64,000 bases of DNA. Origin: Prevotella conceptionensis 9403948 (lineage in GTDB: Bacteria > Bacteroidota > Bacteroidia > Bacteroidales > Bacteroidaceae). Both the position numbers and the translations under genes were made by a program. Shown here in pieces: positions 35,420 to 45,500 of the stretch. The notes beneath the pieces were generated by a model. The model was not told the DNA's origin. It was given only the letters and a program-made list of their open reading frames with translations, and did not search any database. Location: NCBI RefSeq assembly GCF_000312305.1, contig NZ_HE999454.1:5530-69529 (forward strand), in the 5' to 3' direction. How positions within the stretch are numbered: position 1 is the first letter of the stretch; every line of letters begins with the position of its first letter.

Positions 35420-37652
35420 GACATTAGACGTAAAGGAGAAGGAAAATGCCGCACAGCAGGCTGTTGTTAAAAGTCAGATGGAACAACTTACGGCCGAATT
35501 TGAAATGAAGGAGGCCGAACTGAAAAAGATTGCACAGCGCGAACAAGAACAGTTTGAGGCTAGCCGCTCATCATGTCGCGAGCAGATTGCAAAGATAGAA
35601 GGTTTGTTGTCGCATCTGGATGGTTCGTTATACCAATGGCTGAACGAGAATGTAGAGGGATGGGAGAACACTATCGGCAAGGTGGTTGACGAGGAGAGAA
35701 TCCTCTATGCACAAGGTTTGGAACCACAGGTGGACACTTTGGCCGAGGGTTTGTTTGGCGTGCGCCTTAACTTATCAGATGTTGGTGCGACACATCGAAC
35801 TCCCGACGAATATCGAAAGGAAAAGAAAAAGCTTGAAGAACAGCTGCAACAGATAAACCGCAAGCTGAACGATTTACCCCTTACGCTTGAAGAAGACACG
35901 GCAAAACTTGGAAAGAAATATGCCACAATGCTGAACCCCTTGCGCCAAAAAGCAACCCATCTGCGGGTGGAAGAGGAACAGATACCAACGAAACGACAAG
36001 ACCTGCAAAACCAACAGCACAAGCTGAAAATGGACGAACAGGAAATGATTGAACAAGAAAAGGAGGTACGCGAACGGGCGTTTAACGCGGCCTTGCTTTG
36101 TGTGCAGGCAGAGAAGGATGAACGGGAGCGACATGAAACACTGCATAAGAAGGAGTTAAAAGAACTGGACTTGCACTTCAACAGGCAATCGAAGGAGTTT
36201 GATAACAGGCTCAGCGCATTTAAAACGGCCTTGGAAACGGAGACAAAGGACCGACATGAAGAGTTTTGCAACCAAAAGAAACAATTGGAAGAGCAACAAA
36301 AGGCGGAACTGGCAGGGAAAGGTGTTGACGTGAACTTGCTGGAGCAATATCGCCAGGCCATAGAACAACTTGCGGACTTGCTACAACAAATAGACAACGA
36401 ACGGCCTATGGTTATTAGGTATCGCGATGCTCAGCAGAACCTCTTTGCTAAGGAACCCGAAATACGAAAGGACATAAAGGACATTGAGCAGCAACTAGCC
36501 AGGATGAGTAAGCGATATGAAGACAAGAAAATAAGGGTGGAAAAGAAACGGCTGGAACAGGAAGAAAGACAAAAGGCCATTGGTAAAGACCTTGCTCGCC
36601 GCCGCGAAGGACTGAACTTGTATCACCAAATGGTGGAGAACGAACATCTTGTACCCGAAACACTGCTTACAGACAACAAACCTGTTGCAACTAAGCAAGA
36701 CTGCCAACAGCTGTTGAGCCTGCTAAGAGGTTCGGTTAATCAGAAACGTGAAACGATTGAAAGGCTAAAAGACTTTGTGGTGAACTTTAACCGAAACTTT
36801 AAGCCGCAAAACGCGTTCCACTTTAACACGATGCCAATTACAGACAACGAATACTTGCAAATAGCTGCCGACTTGCAAGACTTTATGGACAATAACAAGA
36901 TTGAGGAGTTTCGCAGGCGCACTAGCGAGCATTACAAGGACATACTCGGCCGCATCTCTACCGAGATCGGCAGTTTGCTGAAACGAAGGTCGGATGTAGA
37001 TGGCGTAATACTAGACATTAATCGCGACTTCGTTGAAAAGAACTTTGCAGGCGTAATCAAAAGTATTGAACTGAGAGCGGACGAATCGTCGGACAGGCTG
37101 ATGCAATTGCTCATGTCTATTCACAACTACACCGCAGAGAATGCCTTCTCGATTGGTGAGCTGAACCTTTTTTCTAACGATAATCGCGATGAGGTGAACC
37201 GTAAGGTAGTGGATTACCTCAAAAGTCTTTCGCATCAGTTGCAGAACGAGCCAAGTCGAACAACTGTTTCGCTGGGCGACGCATTCCGCTTGCAGTTTCG
37301 CGTAAAGGAAAACGACAACGACACCAATTGGGTTGAGCGCATCAACAATGTTGGTTCTGATGGTACAGACATTTTGGTGAAGGCTATGGTGAACATCATG
37401 CTCATCAATGTGTTTAAGAAAAAGGCTGCCCGAAAGAGTGGAGAGTTCATCGTGCACTGCATGATGGACGAGATTGGACGGCTGCACCCGAACAACATCA
37501 AGGGCATTCTGCAATTTGCCACCTCGCGTAACATTTATCTTATCAACAGTTCTCCAACATCATACAATCCTTACGACTATAGATATACCTACTTGTTGAG
37601 CAAGCAAGGCGTGAAAACGCGAGTGGAAAAATTGTTGAAACGTAACCCATAA
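35394..37652 (+). CDS. jetC: Wadjet JetC SMC-like ATPase, C-terminal part (frameshifted)
   Basis: A 752-residue frame, open from 35367, with ATG at 35394 as first start. It contains the long coiled coil (with a hinge-like break near FGVRLNLSDVGA), then the C-terminal ATPase half: NNVGSDGTDILVKAM (signature region) and VHCMMDEIGRLHPNN (Walker B). Alone it lacks Walker A and would not form an ATPase. The coils on both sides read as intact, so the break looks recent, or is a sequencing error or a recoding site. Confidence 0.85.
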   Translation: MQTIAEQIRTLDVKEKENAAQQAVVKSQMEQLTAEFEMKEAELKKIAQREQEQFEASRSSCREQIAKIEGLLSHLDGSLYQWLNENVEGWENTIGKVVDEERILYAQGLEPQVDTLAEGLFGVRLNLSDVGATHRTPDEYRKEKKKLEEQLQQINRKLNDLPLTLEEDTAKLGKKYATMLNPLRQKATHLRVEEEQIPTKRQDLQNQQHKLKMDEQEMIEQEKEVRERAFNAALLCVQAEKDERERHETLHKKELKELDLHFNRQSKEFDNRLSAFKTALETETKDRHEEFCNQKKQLEEQQKAELAGKGVDVNLLEQYRQAIEQLADLLQQIDNERPMVIRYRDAQQNLFAKEPEIRKDIKDIEQQLARMSKRYEDKKIRVEKKRLEQEERQKAIGKDLARRREGLNLYHQMVENEHLVPETLLTDNKPVATKQDCQQLLSLLRGSVNQKRETIERLKDFVVNFNRNFKPQNAFHFNTMPITDNEYLQIAADLQDFMDNNKIEEFRRRTSEHYKDILGRISTEIGSLLKRRSDVDGVILDINRDFVEKNFAGVIKSIELRADESSDRLMQLLMSIHNYTAENAFSIGELNLFSNDNRDEVNRKVVDYLKSLSHQLQNEPSRTTVSLGDAFRLQFRVKENDNDTNWVERINNVGSDGTDILVKAMVNIMLINVFKKKAARKSGEFIVHCMMDEIGRLHPNNIKGILQFATSRNIYLINSSPTSYNPYDYRYTYLLSKQGVKTRVEKLLKRNP

Positions 37653-37656
37653 GATT

Positions 37657-38496
37657 ATGGCAATAGGAAAAGCGATACAAAGTTTGGTGGCAGGTGAACA
37701 GGTGGCAGGCTCAAAGATAGGTGGAAAGCTACTCGAAGAACTGTTGTCGGAGGGCTTGCTTATGGTTGTTGCTCGTGGTTCGAGGAAGTCGTACCGCGCT
37801 CGCGACATTGAAACGCTGAAGAGGTTTCTTACAGATAAGGACGAAAACTATCGTGTACTTGAAGTGGAGAACGCAGAAACACGTGCTGCTATGGCCAACA
37901 AAACGGGTAATTCGAAGTTGATGACGGTTCGTTCGTGTCCCGGTTTTCCTGTTAACAGCTACGAACCCATTGCGTGTCTGCTAAATGGTGAGCCGTTTGT
38001 GGTTAATCCGCATGAGGGTAGCTTTTTGTTCGTGACACAATGGGAGGGTTTTAGAATACCTGCCGACGTTATCGTTATCGGAATAGAGAACATGGAGAAT
38101 TTTAGGCTAATTCGCAAGCAAAAGAAGTTTTTTGAGGGTTATCTGCGCGCGCATGCACTGCCCACGAAAACTCTTTTTGTGTCGCGCTATCCACAATCCA
38201 ACGACCTAAGGAAATGGCTCACGGGCATACCTAATCGTTATCTGCATTTCGGCGATTTCGACTTGGCAGGAATACACATCTTTCTGACAGAGTTTGAACG
38301 ACATATTGGAAATGCGCGCGCATCGTTCTTAATTCCTTCTGACATTGCCGCCCGATTGAAATCGGGGTCTAGCCGGCGATATGACGAGCAGCATGCCCTA
38401 TTTAAAGATATGCAGACCGATGTGCCAGAGCTTGGACAACTAATAACGCTCATCCATCAAGAACGAAAAGGTTACGACCAAGAGGGATATATATAA
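37657..38496 (+). CDS. jetD: Wadjet JetD Toprim-domain nuclease
   Basis: The 279-residue protein has a Toprim pattern, as in topoisomerase VI A-like JetD/MksG: IGIENMENF with the catalytic Glu near 144 and FGDFDLAG with Asp200 and Asp202. The N-terminal part looks like a winged-helix (KLLEELLSEGLLMVVARGSRK). JetD cuts the DNA held by the JetABC condensin. It is shorter than the best-known JetD, so the subtype is uncertain. It follows jetC by four bases. Confidence 0.82.
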   Translation: MAIGKAIQSLVAGEQVAGSKIGGKLLEELLSEGLLMVVARGSRKSYRARDIETLKRFLTDKDENYRVLEVENAETRAAMANKTGNSKLMTVRSCPGFPVNSYEPIACLLNGEPFVVNPHEGSFLFVTQWEGFRIPADVIVIGIENMENFRLIRKQKKFFEGYLRAHALPTKTLFVSRYPQSNDLRKWLTGIPNRYLHFGDFDLAGIHIFLTEFERHIGNARASFLIPSDIAARLKSGSSRRYDEQHALFKDMQTDVPELGQLITLIHQERKGYDQEGYI

Positions 38497-38601
38497 ATAG
38501 GTGTTGGGCTGAGTAATGCCAAGGAGGAACTATCCGATAAAGCAGACTTGCCGTGCTCGGGGAAATTCTTCTGAACTAGATAAAAACAGAAAGTTTTATA
38601 C

Positions 38602-39042
38602 ATGACGAGTATTCAAATCATCCGGGGCGACTTCCAAAAAGAACTGAAATTGCCCATCGCCGAAGGAGTAAAGGCAGGGTTCCCCTCGCCTGCCGAGGAC
38701 TATATACACGAGACACTCGATTTCAATCACGACCTCATACGCAATCCCGAGGCCACATTCTATGGCAAAGTGGAAGGAGACTCGATGATAGAGGCTGGCA
38801 TATGCAATGGAGACATTGCCGTTATCGACCGCTCTATTGACCCAAGAGACGGGGATGTTGTGGTGGGCTACATCAACGAAGAGTTCACCATCAAGTATCT
38901 CGACCTTAGCCATCGCGAGGAAGGGTATATAGAATTGCGGCCGGCCAACTCAAACTTCAAGCCCATAAGGATTGATGAAGACGACGCTTTTGAGGTGTGG
39001 GGCGTGGTTGTTTGGACGATTAAAAACTGGAGAAAATACTAG
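38602..39042 (+). CDS. umuD: DNA polymerase V autoproteolytic subunit UmuD
   Basis: The 146-residue protein has UmuD features: cleavage site Ala25-Gly26 in VKAGFPSP, the catalytic serine in GDSMIEAG (Ser61), and the lysine in EEFTIKYL (Lys98). RecA filaments trigger its self-cleavage to give UmuD'. It sits 3 bases before umuC. The 105-base gap after jetD shows no SOS box I can recognise. Confidence 0.93.
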   Translation: MTSIQIIRGDFQKELKLPIAEGVKAGFPSPAEDYIHETLDFNHDLIRNPEATFYGKVEGDSMIEAGICNGDIAVIDRSIDPRDGDVVVGYINEEFTIKYLDLSHREEGYIELRPANSNFKPIRIDEDDAFEVWGVVVWTIKNWRKY

Positions 39043-39045
39043 GAA

Positions 39046-40341
39046 ATGTACGGTATTGTTGATTGCGATAATTGCTACGTGTCGTGCGAGCGTGTATTTA
39101 GGCCCGACCTGAATGGCAAACCCGTTGTTGTGCTCAGCAATAATGATGGCTGTGTGGTGGCACGTTCGAACGAGGCCAAGCGCATGGGCATCAAAGCTGG
39201 CATGCCCTACTACCAGCTAGCAGAGCAGTTTCCTAATCAAGACATCGCTGTTTTTTCGTCAAATTACGAACTATATGGCGAATTAACAGGACGCGTAGTG
39301 GAGATTATCAGGAAAGAATCGCCGGCATACTTCCGATATAGCATCGACGAGTGTTTCGTTTATTTTAATGGAACAGGAGAGTTGGACTTGAAGGGTTGGG
39401 GAGAAATGCTACACAAGAGGATTAAGCGTAGCGTTGGCATGCCAACAAGTATTGGCATCGCTCCCAACAAGACGCTTGCAAAGATGGCAGGACATTTTGC
39501 AAAAAAATATCAGGGATACTATCATTGTTGCCTAATCGACAACGACGAGAAACGTGTTAAGGCACTGAAACTCTTTCCTATTAGCGAGGTTTGGGGGATT
39601 GGACGACGTTATGCAACACGCCTCCAAACTATGGGCGTTAAAACGGCGTTCGATTTCGCTGAGTGTAATCTTTCGTGGGTAAGAGCCACATTTAAAAACA
39701 TTGTGATTGAACGAACATGGCGCGAACTGAACGGAGAAGATTGCATACCTAATGAGGAACTGGCTAAAAAGAAATCTATTTGTATGAGTCGCTCTTTCAA
39801 TGATATGATAACAGACCTTGATGGCCTGCGCACCCACGTATCTAACTTCGCCGCCCGATGTGCAGAAAAACTGCGCCAGCAAGGAACAGTTGCCTCTATC
39901 GTTGGCGTATTCCTCCACACCAATGCTTTCCGTGAGGACCTACCACAATATTGGAACTTTCAAGAAATGCGACTCATTACGCCCACTAACAGCTCCATAG
40001 CCATTGTAAAGGCCGCCAACAATGTGCTGCAAAAATTATATCGACAAGATTATCGCTATAAGAAAGCGGGCGTTATAGTCATGGGGATTGCGCCAAATGC
40101 ACCCATCCAGCAAGACTTCTTCGACATAACCGCCGAACAGATTGAGAAAATGCGCCGACTGGATGCCGTCGTCGACCGCCTTAACAAAGTTAATGGTACT
40201 GAGTTCATCGTTCTTGGTAGTCAACAATATACATCCAAAGGCTGTGAGGGAAAAGCTTGTTCCTTTGCTAATGCCATTAAACATGATTTTAGGAGCAAGA
40301 ATCCAACCACCCGCTGGAAGGATATCATAACATTGAAATAA
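39046..40341 (+). CDS. umuC: DNA polymerase V catalytic subunit UmuC
   Basis: The 431-residue Y-family polymerase starts with VDCDNCYVSCERVF (catalytic Asp) and contains YSIDECFVYF (DE pair), SIGIAPNKTLAKMAGHFAKK, and the C-terminal UmuC extension (NPTTRWKDI). With UmuD' it copies damaged templates. Together with the plasmid-defence operon just upstream, it forms a stretch of DNA-interaction genes; the two units may be unrelated. Confidence 0.95.
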   Translation: MYGIVDCDNCYVSCERVFRPDLNGKPVVVLSNNDGCVVARSNEAKRMGIKAGMPYYQLAEQFPNQDIAVFSSNYELYGELTGRVVEIIRKESPAYFRYSIDECFVYFNGTGELDLKGWGEMLHKRIKRSVGMPTSIGIAPNKTLAKMAGHFAKKYQGYYHCCLIDNDEKRVKALKLFPISEVWGIGRRYATRLQTMGVKTAFDFAECNLSWVRATFKNIVIERTWRELNGEDCIPNEELAKKKSICMSRSFNDMITDLDGLRTHVSNFAARCAEKLRQQGTVASIVGVFLHTNAFREDLPQYWNFQEMRLITPTNSSIAIVKAANNVLQKLYRQDYRYKKAGVIVMGIAPNAPIQQDFFDITAEQIEKMRRLDAVVDRLNKVNGTEFIVLGSQQYTSKGCEGKACSFANAIKHDFRSKNPTTRWKDIITLK

Positions 40342-40379
40342 CACGCATCCTAACTGCTAGGCTGACGAGAGCTTACAGT

Positions 40380-40684
40380 TGTCTTGCTAAACCAAATTGG
40401 TGCAAATGGCAGCTTTTTGAAATAGAAATTCATTTTGCCTGCATTTACAACCATCCCCATTTTGCATCAAAGCCAAGCCTCGCGAAAATCGATTTTTTGC
40501 GGCAAGGTGAGCGGTTGGTGGACGGAAAGGGCACTCATAATGTTAAATTTCTTACTGGAAACCAAACAAAAACGATTATATTGTATACACGCGCATGGGC
40601 AACGGCACGGAAAACACGTACGCTTACGACCGCCAGAACAAGCGGTTGCTGGACATCCATTAAAAGTCAAGACGATTTCATCGA
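40380..40684 (+). repeat. Composite element, partial copy A with RHS remnant
   Basis: It begins with a short spacer, then the core (TTTTGCATCAAAGCCAAGCC, GCGAAAATCGATTTTTTGCG), the motif GGGCACTCATAATGTTAAAT at 40530, an RHS fragment, and ends at 40661-40684 with AAAAGTCAAGACGATTTC, the reverse of the terminal repeat of copy C. The left part, with the 8- and 22-base blocks, is missing. Confidence 0.65.
40583..40663 (+). pseudogene. RHS/YD-repeat fragment
   Basis: The frame VYTRMGNGTENTYAYDRQ continuing to a stop matches the YD-repeat pattern of RHS proteins. Only about 26 residues remain, and it sits inside a repeat element. Confidence 0.6.
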
Positions 40685-40720
40685 GTTAAAAATTAAATCA
40701 AGCCTTATACACAGCAGATT

Positions 40721-41290
40721 TTACTTGGATTTCTTGGCATCGTTAGCCAGTGACACTTTGTGTAACATCTTCAATTTTACTTTGACGTACAAATAGTTTT
40801 TTCCATTGGTGGTATGCGCTTGTGTTTCTTCCATCAATGTGCCTTGGCGTCTATTTGACGGGGGGCTTATAGTTCTCAATATCACATCCCCCCTTTTAAG
40901 GTTTAAAGATGTATATACAGGCAGACTTTCCGAGAAATATGCAGGTGTGATGTATGCTTGCTTAGCAAGATAATCGAAGAAGAGGAAATTGCTCTCATCT
41001 GTGGCTGCATTGTAAACGGCATATACACCAATCTTTCCTCGCCCATCCTGCCCTGTTAGATTCGTCAAAAAATCTATGGAACTGCCATCCAAACAATATA
41101 CCTTTATCAGTTCTTCTTCAAAACATCCATGTAGAAACATCAAATGAGAGACACAAGATGTATCATTCTCTTCTGCAAAAATAAAAAGAGTATCTTGGCA
41201 TTGCTGAACAGAATCCATAGAGTGGGCGTTAGACCACCCACAAGAAAGGTAAAACAACACACAAGTTATAAATATCATAGTTTTGTTCAT
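40721..41290 (-). CDS. Exported protein of unknown function, possible lipoprotein
   Basis: The 189-residue protein has a signal sequence ending in LSC-GWSN, a weak lipobox. The rest is beta-rich (DTLFIFAEEND, SHLMFLHGCFEEEL) without a recognised domain. It lies 12 bases after the CHAP protein gene and is probably co-transcribed. As partner of an amidase it might be an inhibitor, adaptor or co-effector; this is only context. Confidence 0.55.
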   Translation of the reverse strand: MNKTMIFITCVLFYLSCGWSNAHSMDSVQQCQDTLFIFAEENDTSCVSHLMFLHGCFEEELIKVYCLDGSSIDFLTNLTGQDGRGKIGVYAVYNAATDESNFLFFDYLAKQAYITPAYFSESLPVYTSLNLKRGDVILRTISPPSNRRQGTLMEETQAHTTNGKNYLYVKVKLKMLHKVSLANDAKKSK

Positions 41291-41302
41291 AGAAGGTACT
41301 CC

Positions 41303-41887
41303 TTATTTCCTTAACCAACCAAGAACTCTATTGTTTTTTATCTGCCAGCTCTTGCCATTTCTTTGCAACTCAATACAAGCCCGACTTTTCCCCCAAGGAC
41401 CTGGATTTTGCTGAATAATCTCTATGTTACTGTCAGTAACCCTAGAAACGATTGCGACATGCCCATAGGGATTGAGTATGTAGGAATCAAATACTAACAA
41501 ATCACCCTTCTGAGGTTTAACACGGTCTCCATTCGTATACTGAAAAAGTGCTCGAGCAGTATTTAAGGAACCATTGGATAACTTTTTGTCAAAAAAGGCT
41601 TTCGCATGTCCATAGGTATCGGGCATACGATGGTGGTAATGCAGATAGTAATATCGTTTCACAAATTCCACACATTGGTATCGAACTCCTACATTATAGC
41701 CATCAATGATATTCCGTCCAGACGATTGGCCTGTGCCTCCATTATAGTAGACGTAAACACCATCAAGGCTATCAATAGGAACTCCCCTGCTTAATGTGGG
41801 ATTCAAATTAACATGAGTAACACACCAATAGCTTGTCACCAACAGGATAATTCCAAACAATGTATAATATATTACTTTTTTTACCAT
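41303..41887 (-). CDS. Membrane-anchored CHAP-domain amidase
   Basis: The 194-residue protein has one N-terminal membrane helix (about 6-22) and a CHAP fold. The catalytic cysteine is in YQCVEFVKRYY near residue 73, the histidine in YGHVAIVSRV near 143, followed by IEIIQQNPG and LGWLRK. It resembles the amidase domain of glutathionylspermidine synthetase/amidase more than phage endolysins. It may cut peptidoglycan cross-bridges or a spermidine amide; the substrate is unknown. It is first of a two-gene unit. Confidence 0.75.
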   Translation of the reverse strand: MVKKVIYYTLFGIILLVTSYWCVTHVNLNPTLSRGVPIDSLDGVYVYYNGGTGQSSGRNIIDGYNVGVRYQCVEFVKRYYYLHYHHRMPDTYGHAKAFFDKKLSNGSLNTARALFQYTNGDRVKPQKGDLLVFDSYILNPYGHVAIVSRVTDSNIEIIQQNPGPWGKSRACIELQRNGKSWQIKNNRVLGWLRK

Positions 41888-42439
41888 GAAATCATATTAA
41901 CTTTTGAAATTACACAAATAGAAGAGAGGTTTCATCCATGTATTTCCAAACTAATACTACCCTCCCTCATGTATGAAGTACTAGGCAAATTTACATAAAA
42001 ATCGTGATTTAAAATCCTGTGGAGATAGAAAAACGACAGAGAATACTCTGGAATGTGCACAAGTGGAAAAAAAACATCAAGGCCTGCATGGATTCTCAAA
42101 TTGAACATGTTGGGACGCTTTCTCAATACAGACGCAGACTTTGATGCAAGACTGTTTTGGTAGATAGGCAAGAAATACGAGTCCTTCAACAACATGTGCT
42201 TCAACAAACACAATGAAGCTAAAGAGATTTTCCTCTTGATGAGATTCCTAACAAGGCAAGGTCAGCATCAAAAAATAAAACCTGGATAAGCTCATACAGA
42301 AACGCATAAAACAGGCTTGAACCAAGGCTCAGTAGCGTGGAAGAAGTAAACTATCTCGCATTTATACTCAACCCGATGGGAAAGGTAAAAGGAAAGGGAA
42401 AGTTGAGATGACCTCTCCTTTTTTGTTTAAAAGGGTAAC

Positions 42440-42475
42440 TAAACAAAAAGAGGATGTGCTATTAAATACACATCC
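42440..42475 (-). terminator. Terminator of the envelope operon
   Basis: On the minus strand GGATGTG/CACATCC (7 base pairs, 10-base loop) is followed by CTTTTTGTTT, about 55 bases past the stop of the giant barrel gene. The remainder of 41888-42529 shows no gene I can support. Confidence 0.8.
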
Positions 42476-42529
42476 CCTTCCTTGATAGAATATTGAGCAA
42501 TTAAATTAATGTGTTGCCTTAAACTTTTG

Positions 42530-45500
42530 TCAGAACTTGTACTGAAGGCCTACGTTGAGACTGTTTACAATAGCTCCTGGCTTAGTGTAAATTTGAGAAC
42601 TTTGATAATGTTTCTTATCCATACGATAGATAGTATGGCTATAGAATAACGCCATCTTAGAACTTACATTATAAGATATTATTCCACCAAGATTCCATGC
42701 TAACCCATTTCCAGCTTTACTTTGTACGTAAGATGGACCTAGGTACAACGAAACATCATATCGTCTTGCAGGATTTATACCAGCAATGGCATTCAAGAGA
42801 TGGAAGTTGTAATCCAGTGAGTATAATTTATTCTCAAATTCTTTCTTTTCCAGTATGGCTCCCGATTTTTCCCACACCTTATCTTGCATAAACTCGGCAC
42901 TAACACGTACACCATGATAACCGCCAAATCTATAACCAAAGAACAGCAAGGCATTCTTAAAGAACGGGGTCTCTTGCCCACGTGTTCTCCACGTATGTAT
43001 AGTGGTATTCCATCCACCACCAGCAGCCACATAGAATCCATTGGCAGGGTTGTAATCAATCTGCGAAGCATCAGATGAAGAAACATCTTCTTTATTAGCA
43101 AGTTTCTTACCTAATAATAGGGACAAGCCAAATTTTAAGGATAATTCATCTGTCTTCGCAACAGATTGCACTTTCTCGAAACCTCTAAGTAGCGAATATG
43201 TTGGCTCGATGTTAAATCGTAGGTTATCAGCTAAACGCAACCAGATTTGTGTTCCTAAACGCCACTCATTAAACTTGCTCTCATGAGTTGACGACTGGCC
43301 AGTTACAAACCTTATATTGCCTGTCCCTGCACCTGCAAACAGGTTTAGTCCTGCTGTCGAGTTCCAGTCATATTTCTTCTGGAAACCAAACGGGTTGAAC
43401 ATCAAGTCCAAAGTTCCAGCATAGAATCTTAACAGATATCTTTGTTCACCAGAAGCGTCGTTCGTCCAATCAGCGTTACTTACATGAATACCACCACGTA
43501 CGCCTAATGCCGAATTTAGCCACCAGCCAAGATTAGCGTTTGCAGTAAATCCCATTGAACTTGCCCTAGATACTTCAAGACCGTTAAACCAAGTTGGACC
43601 TACATTATACTCGAATATTACGGGTTTATGTTCATAATCACATGTAAACGAGCCAACTCCATCTCCCAAAGAACCACTCATATTATATATAATACCAACA
43701 TTTAAACTGTTGACATATGTTCCAGGAGTACGATAAACCTGTGCTGTCTTATACCTATTCTTCTCCATGCGATAAACAGTATGACTATAGAACACGGATA
43801 GTTCTTTCGTTAGTTGATACGAGAGAATACCACCAAAATTCCATCCTAAATCTGTACCTTTCTCGCCCAAAGCAAGGCTTGGTCCCAAATATAGGGATGC
43901 CTCCCATCTACGTCCAGGCCTTACACCTGCTATGGCATTGAGAATGTTGAATTGATAGTCAAGCGACAACATCGTATTCTTAAACTCCTGCTTCTCGTAG
44001 ATGCCTGGTCCATTATAATCATTCCAGACATAATCGTACAGATATTCGCCGCCTAAACGCACACCATGATACTCGTTGAAGTTATATCCAGCAAACAGAA
44101 GGCCGTTCTTCAAGAGGTCAAATCCACGTCCTGTGTGTCGCCAAGTATGAACTGTTGTATTCCAACCAAAACCACCTCCGAAGAAGAGACCATGAGGCGA
44201 ACGAACACGAGCTTGTGTAGCACTATCAAGCTCTATTGTCTTATCCTTATCGGCTTTATCACGCAAAATCATAGACACACCAAGCTTTAAGGCAAGCTCA
44301 TCTACATGTTTTGCAACTCGTCCATGCTCAAATCCCCTCATCCTAGAGAATGTTGGTTCAACATTGAAACGAAGATCATCAGTCATCTTCATCCACAATT
44401 GTGCACCCATTCTAAATTCATGAAACTTGGTCTCGTAAGCTGTCATTCTACTTGTCACGAAACGTATCTTTCCGAGTCCTGTTCCCATGAACAAATTGAA
44501 ACCAACTGGCATATTCCAATCATATTTGCCTCTAATCCCAAGAGGATTGAACATCAAATCAACAGTTCCCGCCAATAGTCCCAATTGGTTTTTCCGAGGT
44601 TCATTAAGATCATGAAACCAATCGGCATTACTGATGTGGACTCCACCCCTCATACCAATTGCTGAGTTTAACCATAGCCCCAAGTAGGTGTTGGCTGTAT
44701 AACCGAGTGAACTTCCAGTAGAGATTGGTAGATTGTTGTACCAAGAAGGTCCAACACTATACTCAAACGTTAAAGGTTGCCTAGAATAGTCTGACTTAGT
44801 GAGTTGACTAATCCCTAGAAGCACATCGCGGATAGGCTGATTGATGGTATATAAAACTCCAACATTAAGACTATTCACATACGTACCATCATTACCATAT
44901 ATTTGATTATTCTCATAACGACCTTTGGGCATTCTGTAGACAGTGTGGTTATAAAACAGAGCTAAACTACTTGTTAAGCTGTATGTCAACATACCACCGA
45001 AGTTAAACGCCAATTGCCTAGCATCACCTCGTGCCCAAGTTGGACCACCATACAAATAAACATTCCACCGACGATATGGATTATACCCTGCAAATGCATT
45101 CATGATGTTAAACTGGTAGTCAAGTGAAAGCATCATATTTTGAAGGTTCTCATTATTCAACCCATTGCCAAGTTCATTTAAGGTGTGTATTCTGTCGCCC
45201 AAATATTCAGCACTAAGTCTAAAACCATGGAAAGGATCGAAATTATAGCCTGCAAAGAATTCTGCATTCTTTAATGCAAGGTCGTCACCACCTGTGTATC
45301 TCCATGCCCTAACCATTGTGTTCCAGCCAAATCCCATACCAATAAAGAAACCGCGGTTAGGCGACATTCGCATTGAAGCTGGCACACTATCAACTGGGAT
45401 GAGAAGTTTCTCCCGATGAGCTTTATCACGGAAGAGTACAGCCAGTCCCAATTTAAGACCTATTTCATCATATTGTTTACGCTCATTAACGGCGTTATAC

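Noticed and set aside
35705-36397. 230-codon minus-strand frame inside jetC
   Set aside because: A Ser/Cys/Phe-rich shadow of the coiled coil on the other strand, with no start context or family features.
41932-42213. 93-codon minus-strand frame and possible transposase remnant upstream of the CHAP gene
   Set aside because: No transposase motif could be recognised in any frame; only a featureless gap can be supported.
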